From Bacillus carboniphilus (GTDB lineage Bacteria > Bacillota > Bacilli > Bacillales > JAIVKR01): 64,000 bases of DNA. Position 1 is the first letter of the stretch. Each line of letters starts with the position of its first letter. The notes below the pieces were generated by a model. That model did no database searches. It saw only the letters and a list, made by a program, of their open reading frames with translations, and was not told the DNA's origin. Location: the NCBI RefSeq assembly GCF_020524035.2, contig NZ_CP129013.1, positions 2,283,822-2,347,821 of the forward strand. The letters are read 5' to 3'. The position numbers and the translations under genes are program-made. This document shows, in pieces, positions 52,719 to 63,599 of this stretch.

Positions 52719-55700
52719 TTATTTTAATAAAGAATTTAACTCATTTTCGACTTCAGGAGTTACCGCTGCTTCTCCGCCGAAGATGGTTAATAGATTTGGC
52801 TTCTTCTCATCAATAAATCCTTTTACTCTTCATGTACAGAAGAACCTACGAGTAAGACACCCGTGCCTTCTTTTGCTGCTAAAGCTGCACCGGATAAGGC
52901 ATCGGCGAATTTTTCTCCTGTTGCAATATACTGGTGGTCGGCACCTTTATCGAAGTAATTAGAAACGGCTACTGACGTTTTATAACGATCTTCTCCTGCT
53001 AACCTCTTCGCTTTAGGTAATTGATCCATTACACCAGGTGTTACTACTTTTTCCCCACCAATGACATAGGTTGACTTCACGTTTAGTTCTTCTAATGCTG
53101 TTTCTGTAGGATCAGCTAATTCATCTGCTCCTGTTAGTAGGATTGGATAACCATGTTTCGCCGCATAAGAAGCTACAGACAATGCATCAGGGAAGTTTTG
53201 ACCATTTACGACTACTGCTGTTTCAGTACCATTTGGCGCTACTTCTTTTGCAATCTTTTGTGCCGTTTCATAACGATCGTCTCCCCAAATGCGTTCAACG
53301 CCGATCTTTTCGGCTTTTAACACATCTGCGACATCTTGACTAATGGCTGCTTTTCCGCCAAGAATGATGACTTTAGAAGCTTTTAATCTACTAATTTCAT
53401 CAAGCGTTACATCTGTAAGTGTATTTGACTCAGTTAACAATAGTGGAGCATCTAGTTTATGAGATAATGGAACACCCGCTAGAGCATCTGCATAATTATC
53501 TCCACGAGCTAAGATAACCGTATCTGACTTATTCCAGCCTGCTTTACTAATTTCAACAGATGTTTCATAACGATCGACACCTTGAAGGCGATTTATTTCT
53601 TTTTCTATATTTAGTCGATCAATTGTAATCTCTTTTGAAACTGTAGTTCCACCTAAGTCCGTTACTTTTACCGTAAACGTATTTTTACCTGGCTCTAAAG
53701 ATACTTTATGCGTTAGCTTTTCTTCTCCTGCTTCAAGTACATCTGCAGGTGAATCCATTTTGGTTGTCTTTACTTCTTTTTCACCTTCATAAATGCTGAA
53801 GTATGAGAAGTTATCTTTCGCCGTAATCTCTAGTTCTGTTTCTGTAACATTATAATCAACAGATTCTGGTGCATTAAGTTCCAGTTCAGGGCCCACCGAA
53901 TCAATAAACACATCTTGTTCTAAACTAGATTTATTTCCAAGTGTATCTTTTGCTGTTACTTTGACGACTTGTTTTCCGTCTTCTTTAAATCCTACTGTAG
54001 TTGAGAACTCATAATATCCTGTTTCCTCATTTAATGACAATTGGATAGGACTATCATTAACCGTTACTTCTTCAAGCTCAAATTTTGCATGAATGGACCC
54101 TTTTACAGGTACCTCTTTTGTATTATAAGCACTGTCTTGTTTTGGTTCTTCACCAAGTTGAATCATTGGTTTTTCTTCATTACCAGTTGGACGATAGATG
54201 GAGATTTCTTCTGTAACCGTAGTTCCACCTAAGTCCGTTACTTTTACCGTAAACGTATTATATCCTGGTTCTAAGGTAACTTTTTCTGTAAAGGACTCTT
54301 TTCCAGGCTCTAACACTTGAGCTGGCGTTTCGATTTCTGTTTGCTTCAGATGATTATCATCTACATAAACGGAGAAATAAGAGTAATTATCTGATACATC
54401 AAATGATAAGTCATATTCTGTTGTCTTTTCGTCCACAAACTTTTCATTGCTTTGTTCTATGATTGGTGCTGTTGTATCAATAAACACTCGACGTGAAATA
54501 GAGATCTCATTACCTGATGTATCTGTAGCAGATACTATGATATCCTTCATTCCTTCTTCGTCAAATGTTGCCGTTGCTGAAAAGTCATAGTTTCCTGTTT
54601 CTTCATTTAATTTGAAATCAACAGACTTTCCATTCACTTTTACTTCAGATAATCCTGTTTCTTCTTGCACGTATCCTGTAACAGGTAATTCTAAAATATT
54701 GTAAGAACCGTATGGTGCTGGGTCTGTATCTCCTAAATAAATCACTGGAGAATCGCTATCCGCAACAGGAGTGGAATCCATAGCAAAGTTATTAGCATAA
54801 TCTACTGCAACAACTTCCACAACAGCGTTCTCGATTGAGTCAAACGTATAAGAAGTTTGATCACTACTGATTGTTGCATCCAACTGCTCTCCGTTAACAA
54901 AGATTAAATATTTTTCGATCCCTACTCCTTCATCAGAAGCTTTCCAAGAAATTTTATTTTCTTCTTCTTCAAATGAGGTAATCTCAATCGTTGGGCTTTT
55001 CGTATCTACATACACTGGAATTTTCTTCGATTGCCATTTAGCATCTTTATAATCAATAGTGGACTTAATCTCATAATAGTAAATTCCATCTTCTACTGTC
55101 TCGGATTTAACCGTTCCATCCCAAGCACGCTCAGGGTTAAATGAATAATAACTTCCTGAACCCTGATCATAATACGTCTTTCTTACATTTTCTTCTGTTA
55201 GGACACGACGAAGCAATTTATTATTTTTATCATACACATTATATTGTACTTCTTTTGCATTTCTTAAGAATGCTGGGAAAGGATAAATATCATCATTTAA
55301 TCCATCTCCATTCGGAGATACTGGATAATACTTTTCACCATCAACCGGTGCTACAAAGTTTCCATCTCCAGTTAACATATCATTAAAGTCATCCATAGCG
55401 TAAAGCTTATCCTCGCCATAATCCTTGAATCCGTCAAGGATTTCTGGACGGTCCCACTCACCATAAAATCCGTTATATGGAATGCTTAGCTGAGGAGCTC
55501 CATTTTCTTTGTCTGTTAAGTAAACAAAACCTTCAATAAACATATCTTCTTCTACTGATTTCGTTACTTCATTTCCGTCTTGATCTTCACCTTTTACTTT
55601 TGCTTCAGAGAAATCTACAGTAACGGTGAACTCTTTTGAACCGCCAGCCGGAACGGTAATTTCGTCTGGAGAAGTAATTTTTGCTCCTTCTAAATGATCA

Positions 55701-57913
55701 GCTAGGGCTAAGTTGTATAATACTTCATTATCTTCCCCAAAATTTTCAGCTTTGAATCTATCTGCTAATACATCTGTATGAACGTTATAGGTAACCTCTT
55801 CATTTGAAATATTAACTGCTTCAAACGTCATAGTAAATGAAGTTTCTTTAAAATCAAACAACTCAACTTTTGATTCGTCTGTTTGTTTATCCACTAAATA
55901 TGCAGGTGAGTATACTGCACTTAACGTTTGCATCATTCCTGCACCTTGACGTCTAGGCGAGAATGGCTTTCCGTCAAGATCTTCAATAACCTCTGCCGTA
56001 CTCATTAACAATTGTTTCGCCAAACGCGCACGATCTCCTGAAGATGTTTCATTAAAACGTTCGTCGTTTTGCAAATATTGTTGAACAAGTGCCGCTCCAC
56101 CAGCAACATGAGGAGAAGCCATAGATGTTCCACTCATTAATCCATATTGATCATCTTGAAGTGTTGAATAAATTTTTCCACCTGGTGCTGTTATTTCAGG
56201 CTTTAATTCTAAACTTGGTGTCGTTCCCCAAGAAGTAAAGTCTGTCATTCTACCCATTTCAGGATCATTGCTCTTATCAAGTTCAGAAGCGTTAAGCGTT
56301 AAAGAAGACCCATCTTCTAAACGTTTAGCTAACGTTTCTCCTTCTTCTTTGGACACTTTCATAAATGGAATGTTCCATCCACCTTGGTTTTTATAAAACG
56401 TTGAAGTTCCATGATCATAAACGATAATGCCGATTGCACCTGCTGCTGCAGCATTATTTGTCTTTGCCATAAATGAAAGAGCTCCACGTTTGACTAATAC
56501 TACTTTGCCCTTCACATCTACATCTGTAAAATCTTCAGGATTTCCACATACAACACAGCTTTCACCTGAAGTTTCTTCTTTTTCATTTAAAGCGGATAAG
56601 CTAACAACCTCAAATTCTGGAACATCTGCCCAGCTATCAATACCGTATCCTACTAAATTAAGATCCGATCCATCAGTAATTGAATGTTGATACCAATAAG
56701 AAGTATTTCCTGATGCAGCTACTTGAATTGTATCTGTATTCAGCCCCGGTGCTCCTACGACTCCTATGTCAGGATCATTATAGTAAGGATCTCCCCAGCC
56801 TGAAGCAATATGACCTGAGTTCCCTGCAGATACTGCACACACAATCCCATTTTCAACGGCACGAGTGATTGCTAAATCCTCCGCACTTTCTGGCTCATAG
56901 AAAGATGCCGTTGAGCCTAAACTCATATTTAACACATCTGCGCCAAGCTTAATTGAATCATCAATAGCAGCTAAATATACGTCAGACCATGTAGATGGGT
57001 AGTCAGGATCATTACTGAAAACCTTCATTCCTAACACTTGTGCTTCCGGTGCAACTCCTTTAAGTCCGCCGTTACTTTCATCACCATTTGCTACTACTGT
57101 CCCTGAAACATGCATTCCGTGCATGGATGCATCTGGACCTTCATCTGTAATGATGTCGTTCTTGTCATAATAGTTGTATCCATAAGGTACTTTTTCCGTA
57201 AAGAATTTACCAGGAAGTTCTTCTTCTTTCACAATGGTGCCAACTTTTTCACTTGTCAGCTCCTCTTCTGTTTCATCACTTAAAACAAAATCTCTATGAG
57301 AAGGATCTACACCGCTATCAATAACAGAAACGACCATTCCTTCTCCTTTATATTCAGCATCTGCCCATGTCGAGCGAGATTGAATATAATCGTGAGATGT
57401 ATCCATATCAGGTGTTACTTCTGGTCTATTGTACTCATTTGCTAAGAAGACTCTTTTAACACCCTTCGTTGATTCTATTTTTTCAACATCGCCATATTCC
57501 ACTTCTCCACTGAATCCGTTAAAAGCCGTGTCGAATGATTCTGAATATTCAATGTCTACTTTTTTAGATTTCAAACTGCTTTTAATATCTTTTTGTTCCT
57601 CTTGAACCTGTTCTGTTAAAGAAGCTTTTTTTGTTTCAGATAGCTCTTTAAACAAAACACCTTTTTCTGTCGCGTATTCTAGTGGGGTTGTCCCATCTAA
57701 TTCGACAATGACGCGAACATTATCTGAATCTTTAAAACTATTTTCAACATCTTTTTTATCTAAGCTTTTCATTTCTTTCGAAAGGAGTTTTTTAATCTCC
57801 TCCTGTTTCGACTTTTCTTCTGCTTGTACAAAAGAAGTCGTTAGTCCTAAATTACTAAAGACTAACAGAAAAGCTAGTAAGCTAACAAAAATTCTCTTCA
57901 TTTTTCTATTCAT
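52719..57913 (-). CDS. Cell-wall subtilisin-like protease with PA, beta domains and CWB2 repeats
   Basis: 1696 residues as written (to 52823). The signal peptide, an inhibitor-like prodomain (about 60-150) and an S8 catalytic domain follow: Asp in VSVIDSGVDP (about 195), His in MHGMHVSGT (about 267), Ser in SGTSMASPHVAGG (about 594). A PA domain is inserted near 440-560. Fn3-like and several Big-like beta domains fill 690-1435 (two near-identical KVTDLGGTTV units), and CWB2 repeats start at 1443. One missing base at 52827 (C instead of CC) cuts off the last 35 residues; with it, the frame continues VKGFIDEKKPNLLTIFGGEA to stop 52719. The range given is the restored one. Confidence 0.92.
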
Positions 57914-58142
57914 TTGTTTTCCCCTCTCTAGATGAGTTATATAAACATGAAATAATTTTACGTGATCTTTACAAAATAGTCAAACTATTTAGAAGCATTA
58001 AAGATATTAGTATATTATTACAATTTCACTCATTATATTAAAAAAGCTAGTCCTTATTACTCGTTTTCTTTTTCATTCTTTTATAACAAATCCTAAATTT
58101 AATTGGAAAAGTATTAGTAATCAATATATTTCGATTATTTCT

Positions 58143-58366
58143 ATTCATACGAAATCTATTTGAAAAGGTTCCACCCCAGGATCAATGACATAACAACCAT
58201 TGCTTCTCCTTTTATATTCGCACCTCCCATGTTTGATGGAATTAAATAAATCCGAGATGTGTTTATATCAGTTATAGCAGGATTATTATACTCATTTGAT
58301 AAATAAGTTTTCTTACTATACAAGAAAGCTAGAAAACTAACAATCTTTTTTGAGTTATTTCAACAT
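58143..58366 (-). pseudogene. Decayed subtilisin-like protease fragment
   Basis: Three conserved pieces of the adjacent protease are recognisable. At the start is a GGAG site and ATG 58366 followed, after a frame break, by KKIVSFLAFLYS (compare KRIFVSLLAFLLVFS). Next is a stretch reading SNEYNNPAITDINTS and then KGEAMVV (compare ANEYNRPEVTPDMDTS ... KGEGMVV). Last, in another frame, is VIDPGVEPFQIDFV (compare VIDSGVDPSHRDFV), with the catalytic Asp. Most of the prodomain is deleted. This is the relic of a second copy directly upstream of the intact gene. Confidence 0.7.
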
Positions 58367-58461
58367 AATTTTCTCCTTTCTGAGTTTTATAGATAGATAA
58401 TCTTTATTTTGAAATATGTTAATAATAGAGGTTGTTCAAAAAGTCCTACGATGGCCTGGAT

Positions 58462-58505
58462 GGCTTAGCATCATCGTTAGCCACAGGACGTGGCTGTATT
58501 TAGCC
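58462..58505. repeat. AGGAC-loop hairpin, copy 3
   Basis: The inner stem GCCAC / GTGGC (58480-58484 and 58490-58494) encloses an AGGAC loop; short outer arms GGCT / AGCC are at 58462-58465 and 58502-58505. It is preceded by a GTTGTTCAAAAAGTCC stretch. Confidence 0.65.
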
Positions 58506-58727
58506 CGTGTTCTTTAAACAGACCGCCTTGTTCTCTTCAACGCCCTTTTTCCCCTACTTTGTGAACACTCACTAATATTGAAATTTTTAAATGTGTTACA
58601 TTTAAGAAATTTAAAACTATTTTAAAACCATATATAAATATTTTTACAGATTTCCAGTTCCTATTTAATGATTAGGTAATTCGTATTATAATAAGATAGT
58701 TTAATGAATTAATCATTGGAGGATACT

Positions 58728-60571
58728 ATGAAGAAACTTTTAGCATTTTTAATTTTGATAGTTAGCTTTATCAGCTTCCATTCTATTCATGCAAAAGCTG
58801 AAACCATTGTTGAACACCCAAACCTTGAAGAAGCGATTAAATTTCAACTTAATATAGATGAGAAAGTATCCATTACAAAAACTCAACTGGAGAGCTTACC
58901 ATATCTTGAAGCCAGCTGGTGGGGTATTACAGATCTTTCAGGATTGGAATTCGCAAAAAACATTGGTTCTCTTTATTTAGAGGGGAATGGACTTAAGGAC
59001 ATTGATCAATTAAAGGAATTAACACAAATAAGTCATCTTTACTTGACCGATAACGATATTGTTGATACATCCGCTTTAGGTAATTTTAAAAACTTATCAG
59101 TTCTTGATCTTAGTCAAAATCAGCTTTCTACTGTTACTAGCCTTAGTCAAATTAGGTTCACTAGTAGTGGAGGGCTATCGTTAGCAGACAATTCTCTTAC
59201 TGATTTAACTCCACTAGGAAAGGTTGCTTTCCCTAGTAATACCGGCTATTTTTACATTGATGTATCTAAGAATCAGGTAACCAAGTTAAACGGACTAGAA
59301 GCGGCAAAAGGATTAACTGAGCTTTCGGCTTCGGATAATAACCTTACTAACATTGACTCCCTTCGCAGCTTAACAAAATTAGATTATGTCAATCTCTCAA
59401 ATAACGATCTATCTTCTTTAAGTTCTCTTGGGAGTAGCCATATTCACTCATTGCTAGCAGCTAACAACAAATTAACGTCCTTGCAAGGAGTAACAATTAA
59501 AGCAAACGAAAGTTATTACTTGGACTTTGAAAACAACCAATTAACTGATATATCTTCGTTATCTTCCATGACAGAAGGATATATTAATCTAAAAAACAAC
59601 CCATTATCCTATGAATCTCGATTTATAATTCAAGATTTACTTGATAGAGGGGTTACCGTTATATATGATCCTATCACCTCTAAAGGTTCCAAGCGCCTTT
59701 TTGGAGAAGATCGATTTAAGACAGCCATTGCTATATCTAATCAAGGTTGGTCTAATGGAGCAGATACGGTTATTATCACAAGATCCGATTCCTTTCCCGA
59801 TGCGTTAGCTGGAGCTCCGTTATCCTATAAGCTAAATGCTCCTATTTTGCTGACTGATTCAAAGACATTGACAGATGCAACGAGTGAGGAAATTCAAAGG
59901 TTAAAGCCAACAAAAATCATTGTCTTAGGGGGGAGAAGCGGCCGTTTCTCGTACAGTTGAAAATAGTCTTCGCCAACTTACTGATTCATTTCAACGAATT
60001 AGCGGCCAAGATCGTTTTGAAACAGCAGCCAATATAGCGAAAGAACTTGGCTCTGACATGCAAACAGCGATCATTTCTTACGGTTACAATTTCCCTGATG
60101 CTTTAGCCATTGCTTCTTATGCAGCACAAAAGCAATATCCAATTTTATTATCAGAAACAGAAGTTTTACCGACAGTTACTCAATTAGCAATGGGGGACAA
60201 CAACATTAATAAAACGATTATTGTAGGAGGCACGGCTGTTATATCTAAAGATATAGAAAGCAAACTACCAAACCCTACTCGTATTGGTGGAGTAGATCGC
60301 TATGATACGGCTTCCAAGTTAATTAGCCGTTTGAAATTAAATACAGAGACTCTTTTCTTTACTTATGGAGGAAATTTCCCCTGATGCTCTTACAGGGTCT
60401 GCCTTAGCGGCAAAATATGATGCTCCCACTTTACTCGTAGACAAAGAGACCGTTCCGACTTTTACAAAAAATGCTTATTCACCTAATCAAACCTATTCCA
60501 TGTTGTTTCTAGGTGGGGAAGCTGTTATTTCCAATCAAGTCATGAATGAGTTAACAAATACTATTAAATAA
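58728..60571 (+). pseudogene. Secreted leucine-rich-repeat protein with CWB2 repeats, two frameshifts
   Basis: The restored protein has about 613 residues. The ATG at 58728 has GGAGG upstream. The signal peptide (LLAFLILIVSFISFHSIHAKAE) is followed by about ten internalin-type leucine-rich repeats to about 310 (KNIGSLYLEGNGLKDIDQL, KNLSVLDLSQNQLSTVTSL), then three CWB2 repeats from about 323 (LFGEDRFKTAIAIS). The run of six G at 59928-59933 should be five (LGGEAAVSRTVEN), and the run of four C at 60378-60381 should be three (YGGNFPDALTGSA). As written, a 410-residue product lacks most of its wall anchor. It may bind proteins or carbohydrate at the cell surface. Confidence 0.82.
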
Positions 60572-60608
60572 TGACCGAATGAATTCCTTAGGAGGGTATT
60601 TAAAACGT

Positions 60609-61364
60609 ATGAAACGATTTCTTTTCGTATTTAGCCTGATTTGTATAAGCTTTCTATGTTCTTCCCCAGCTTATGCTAATCAAACAAAAACAGCGGTCTT
60701 TTATTCTCCTCATCAAGATGACGAAATTTTATCGATGGGGCATGCAATTAAAGCTTATTTGCAAAAGGGGTATGATGTTCACGTTGTTCTTATTACAGAT
60801 GGTGCATCTTCTTACGCATTAAACCATGTGAACACGGAGTTAAATAAGCACCAGATCTCTTCTTTATCGAAAGAGGAATTTTCTCACAGTCGAAACTTAG
60901 AGTTTATTCGCTCTTCCGTAGCACTTGGAGTCACACGCAATAACATTCACCTTTCCTATTTACCAGATGGAGGTACAACGCAAGATCAAATCGAAGCAAT
61001 CATGTTAAAATACAAAACTCGCTTCCCAAATGCAAAGCATTTGAGTTTCAGTTATTATGATGGACATATTGATCATGCTAATAGCGGAAAAGCGTTGCAA
61101 AATCTATATAGAAACGGCATAATATCCGAGCCAAAGTATTATATTAAAAATATTGAACAAACCGCTGAATTTGGCTCTTATGAACCTTACGATTCATCTT
61201 ATTCAAATAGCTTAAATACCGCAATGAGCTATTATCGAACATTGGATCCATTGATGAGGATGTACGCAATTGGTGAGTTTTCGGTTGGAAGTCATTTCAA
61301 CATATTAGAAAAAGCTATTAACAGCAATCAACCACAAAGTAAATATCATTTAGATGGACAATAA
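60609..61364 (+). CDS. Secreted PIG-L family deacetylase
   Basis: About 251 residues from ATG 60609 (GGAGGG about 12 bases upstream). The signal peptide is followed by AVFYSPHQDDEILSMGHAI, the PHxDDE zinc motif of PIG-L/LmbE N-acetylglucosamine deacetylases, and the second site YYDGHIDHANSGKAL with metal His. Secreted members probably act on N-acetylglucosamine in wall glycans or exported polymers. It follows the LRR gene by 37 bases and may be co-transcribed. It has no CWB2 repeat. Substrate unknown. Confidence 0.85.
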   Translation: MKRFLFVFSLICISFLCSSPAYANQTKTAVFYSPHQDDEILSMGHAIKAYLQKGYDVHVVLITDGASSYALNHVNTELNKHQISSLSKEEFSHSRNLEFIRSSVALGVTRNNIHLSYLPDGGTTQDQIEAIMLKYKTRFPNAKHLSFSYYDGHIDHANSGKALQNLYRNGIISEPKYYIKNIEQTAEFGSYEPYDSSYSNSLNTAMSYYRTLDPLMRMYAIGEFSVGSHFNILEKAINSNQPQSKYHLDGQ

Positions 61365-61467
61365 GAAAAGAGAAAACACCCGTCTAACGATGATTGATTA
61401 TGAACATAGGCGTTTTACAACAAAAGGATATTTATTCAAAAGACATAATGTAGCCATTCTTATAAAT

Positions 61468-61497
61468 AAAAAAGAACGCTCACAAGCGTTCTTTTTT
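61468..61497. terminator. Bidirectional terminator
   Basis: A stem of at least 10 bases (AAAGAACGCT / AGCGTTCTTT) has a CACA loop and is flanked by A and T runs. It lies between the convergent deacetylase gene and the CWB2 protein gene. Confidence 0.85.
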
Positions 61498-63487
61498 ATT
61501 GTTTATTCGGCGTACTATTTAGAAGTTGTTGATCTTCTGAAATGGAATAAAACGTGTATCCATCACTTACCCTAAAATTCGACTCTATTTTATCTCCATT
61601 AATCGTAAACACTGACCATAATTTCCCCCGTTGATCCGTTGGAACGTAATACTGTTCTTTTAGTTCATTTCCTTTATAAACATCAATGGTAGCGTTTGAA
61701 GACGTTAATGCTGTTGAATTATTATGAAGACGATAGGAATAGTTAAACACATAAAATCGATATTCTTCATTGTCCTTTTGGTGAAAAAGGTCAACAGACT
61801 CTATTCCCTTTTTCTTTTCATCATCAAAGAGATTCATTTGCGAGATAAGCGTGTTGTTTTCAACATGTTGATTTTGATCCCAATAAACATGGAATCTACC
61901 CTTATCGCCAGGACCCGTAAAGTGAGCATCTAAGTCAATTAAATCTCCGTTAAGTAATTGGCCATCCCACGTCAACACCATTTTCCATTGGTCTTCCTCT
62001 AGAATCGGCGATACGTACACATCTTGATTTGTTTGTTCACCTGGGTTAACTGATAGGCTAAAATAACCCGTAACGTAAAGGTCGCTTATTACTTCTATTG
62101 TATACATTCCAGGATCTAACTCATTAAAAACATACGTACCATCTTGTGATTGGATGGTCTTTTCAATCTGACCGTTATGGTTTCTCGTCCCTTTACGGAG
62201 GTTAACGGTTGCATTCTTTATTGTTGATAAAGACTCCACATCAATTATTTCTCCATTGATTTCTCCTTGAGAAGAATAGAACGTACTGGCTAACTTAATA
62301 TTTGGTGCTTTTACGATGTTTCCTTCTGACACTGCTACGTCATACACTGTTTCTGGTTGAAAACCTTGCTTTTGGTATTGTAATGTGTAATCCCCTTCTT
62401 CGAGATCGATCGAAAACGTTCCTTCAGGAGAGGTTTTGGTTTGCTTAACGATTTGATCATCCTTATAAATATCAATTGAAACATCATTTAATTGATCGAT
62501 TACTTTCCCTTCAATTAAACCACTTTGATTAGGAAGAAGCGCCGCTAAATCATTCATCGTTTCGTCTGAAACAGCTTTTTCTAATCCAAAAACTGTGAAA
62601 GAGTCTACAGTCAATTCTTTAAAAAGTTGAGAAAGGTCATCAGATAATAGGGGTTGGTCTACCAATAAGACCCCTGTTTGTTGACTTGCAGCTAAAACAG
62701 AACCTGTTAAAGCATCTGCAAACTTTGCTCCAGTACTCATAAATAGATGCTCATTTGTTCCATAAAACTCATCTAAAAAGTTAATGGACGTTTCATATCG
62801 GTTTTCTCCATCGATACGCGCTACATTACTTGTCAACGATCTTTCAATTGTTGTTGATATAGCAGCCGGACCACCGACTATATAAACCTGTTCAAAATTT
62901 GATAAGTATGTGTGTAAATCCCCATCTGTCACATCTTGTTCTGATAAAAGTATCGGTAGTTGTTTTTCAGCTGCATAAGCTGCTACAGATAAAGCATCAG
63001 GAAAGTCCTCTCCAGTAACTAAAAAGGCCTTCGTTTGATCAGCAGATACCTCATTAGCAATCTTTACAGCCGTTTCATAACGGTCTTTTCCAAAAATTCT
63101 ACTCGTTTTTGAGGTAATTGCTTTCAACTCTGTCTCTACTTGTTCATAGATCGCTTTGTCCCCACCAAGAATAATAATTTCTTTCGGTTCCCACTCTTGG
63201 AGTAAGTCTTTTGTATCTTTTGTCAACTGGTGTTTTTCAGTCAATAATATGGGCGCATCCAACTTCTTGGCTAGAGGTGCTCCACTTAATGCATCAGGAA
63301 AATCATCTCCACGTGCCAATACCACTTTATCAGAACCAGTTGGGTACTGTTTTTTTGCAATTTCAATTGCTGTTTCATATCGATCTTGTCCACCAATACG
63401 AGTAAATTCATTTGCCTCAACATTAGGGACAAAAGCCACAAACAATAATCCTACTAACATACTAATTATATATTTATATACCTTCAC
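61496..63487 (-). CDS. Secreted CWB2 protein with carboxypeptidase-regulatory-like and YfaP-like domains
   Basis: About 663 residues from GTG 63487, chosen because GGAGG lies 7 bases upstream; ATG 63508 precedes it. The signal peptide is followed at the N-terminus by three CWB2 repeats (IGGQDRYETAIEIA, IFGKDRYETAVKIA, IDGENRYETSINFL; about 25-315). Two carboxypeptidase-regulatory-like beta domains follow (SPEGTFSIDLEEGDYTLQY; SQDGTYVFNELDPGMYTIEV), then a C-terminal DUF2135/YfaP-like domain (VLTWDGQLLNGDLIDLDAHF). No catalytic residues are seen; a binding or structural role is likely. CWB2 at the N-terminus is the reverse of its neighbours. Confidence 0.88.
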   Translation of the reverse strand: MKVYKYIISMLVGLLFVAFVPNVEANEFTRIGGQDRYETAIEIAKKQYPTGSDKVVLARGDDFPDALSGAPLAKKLDAPILLTEKHQLTKDTKDLLQEWEPKEIIILGGDKAIYEQVETELKAITSKTSRIFGKDRYETAVKIANEVSADQTKAFLVTGEDFPDALSVAAYAAEKQLPILLSEQDVTDGDLHTYLSNFEQVYIVGGPAAISTTIERSLTSNVARIDGENRYETSINFLDEFYGTNEHLFMSTGAKFADALTGSVLAASQQTGVLLVDQPLLSDDLSQLFKELTVDSFTVFGLEKAVSDETMNDLAALLPNQSGLIEGKVIDQLNDVSIDIYKDDQIVKQTKTSPEGTFSIDLEEGDYTLQYQKQGFQPETVYDVAVSEGNIVKAPNIKLASTFYSSQGEINGEIIDVESLSTIKNATVNLRKGTRNHNGQIEKTIQSQDGTYVFNELDPGMYTIEVISDLYVTGYFSLSVNPGEQTNQDVYVSPILEEDQWKMVLTWDGQLLNGDLIDLDAHFTGPGDKGRFHVYWDQNQHVENNTLISQMNLFDDEKKKGIESVDLFHQKDNEEYRFYVFNYSYRLHNNSTALTSSNATIDVYKGNELKEQYYVPTDQRGKLWSVFTINGDKIESNFRVSDGYTFYSISEDQQLLNSTPNKQ

Positions 63488-63599
63488 TTTTTTCCTCCAG
63501 TCTCTCATTCGTTATTATACTAAAATATTTGAAAGTGCGCGCTCAAAAAAAACAAAAAGTCTATTCACTGAGGTGAGAAATTTCACTTCGCCCCAAATA

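Larger units (their letters stand above)
57914..58727. other. Spacer with a decayed protease copy and a repeat hairpin
   Basis: This gap holds the start region of the protease gene, a degraded subtilase fragment (58143-58366) and AGGAC hairpin copy 3. A TATAAT at about 58687 may be the -10 of the LRR gene, without a good -35. Confidence 0.6.

Noticed and set aside
52609-52962. 117-codon plus-strand frame across the end of the protease gene
   Set aside because: It is a shadow of the protease gene and its terminator; the product is typical of antisense reading of a CWB2 repeat.
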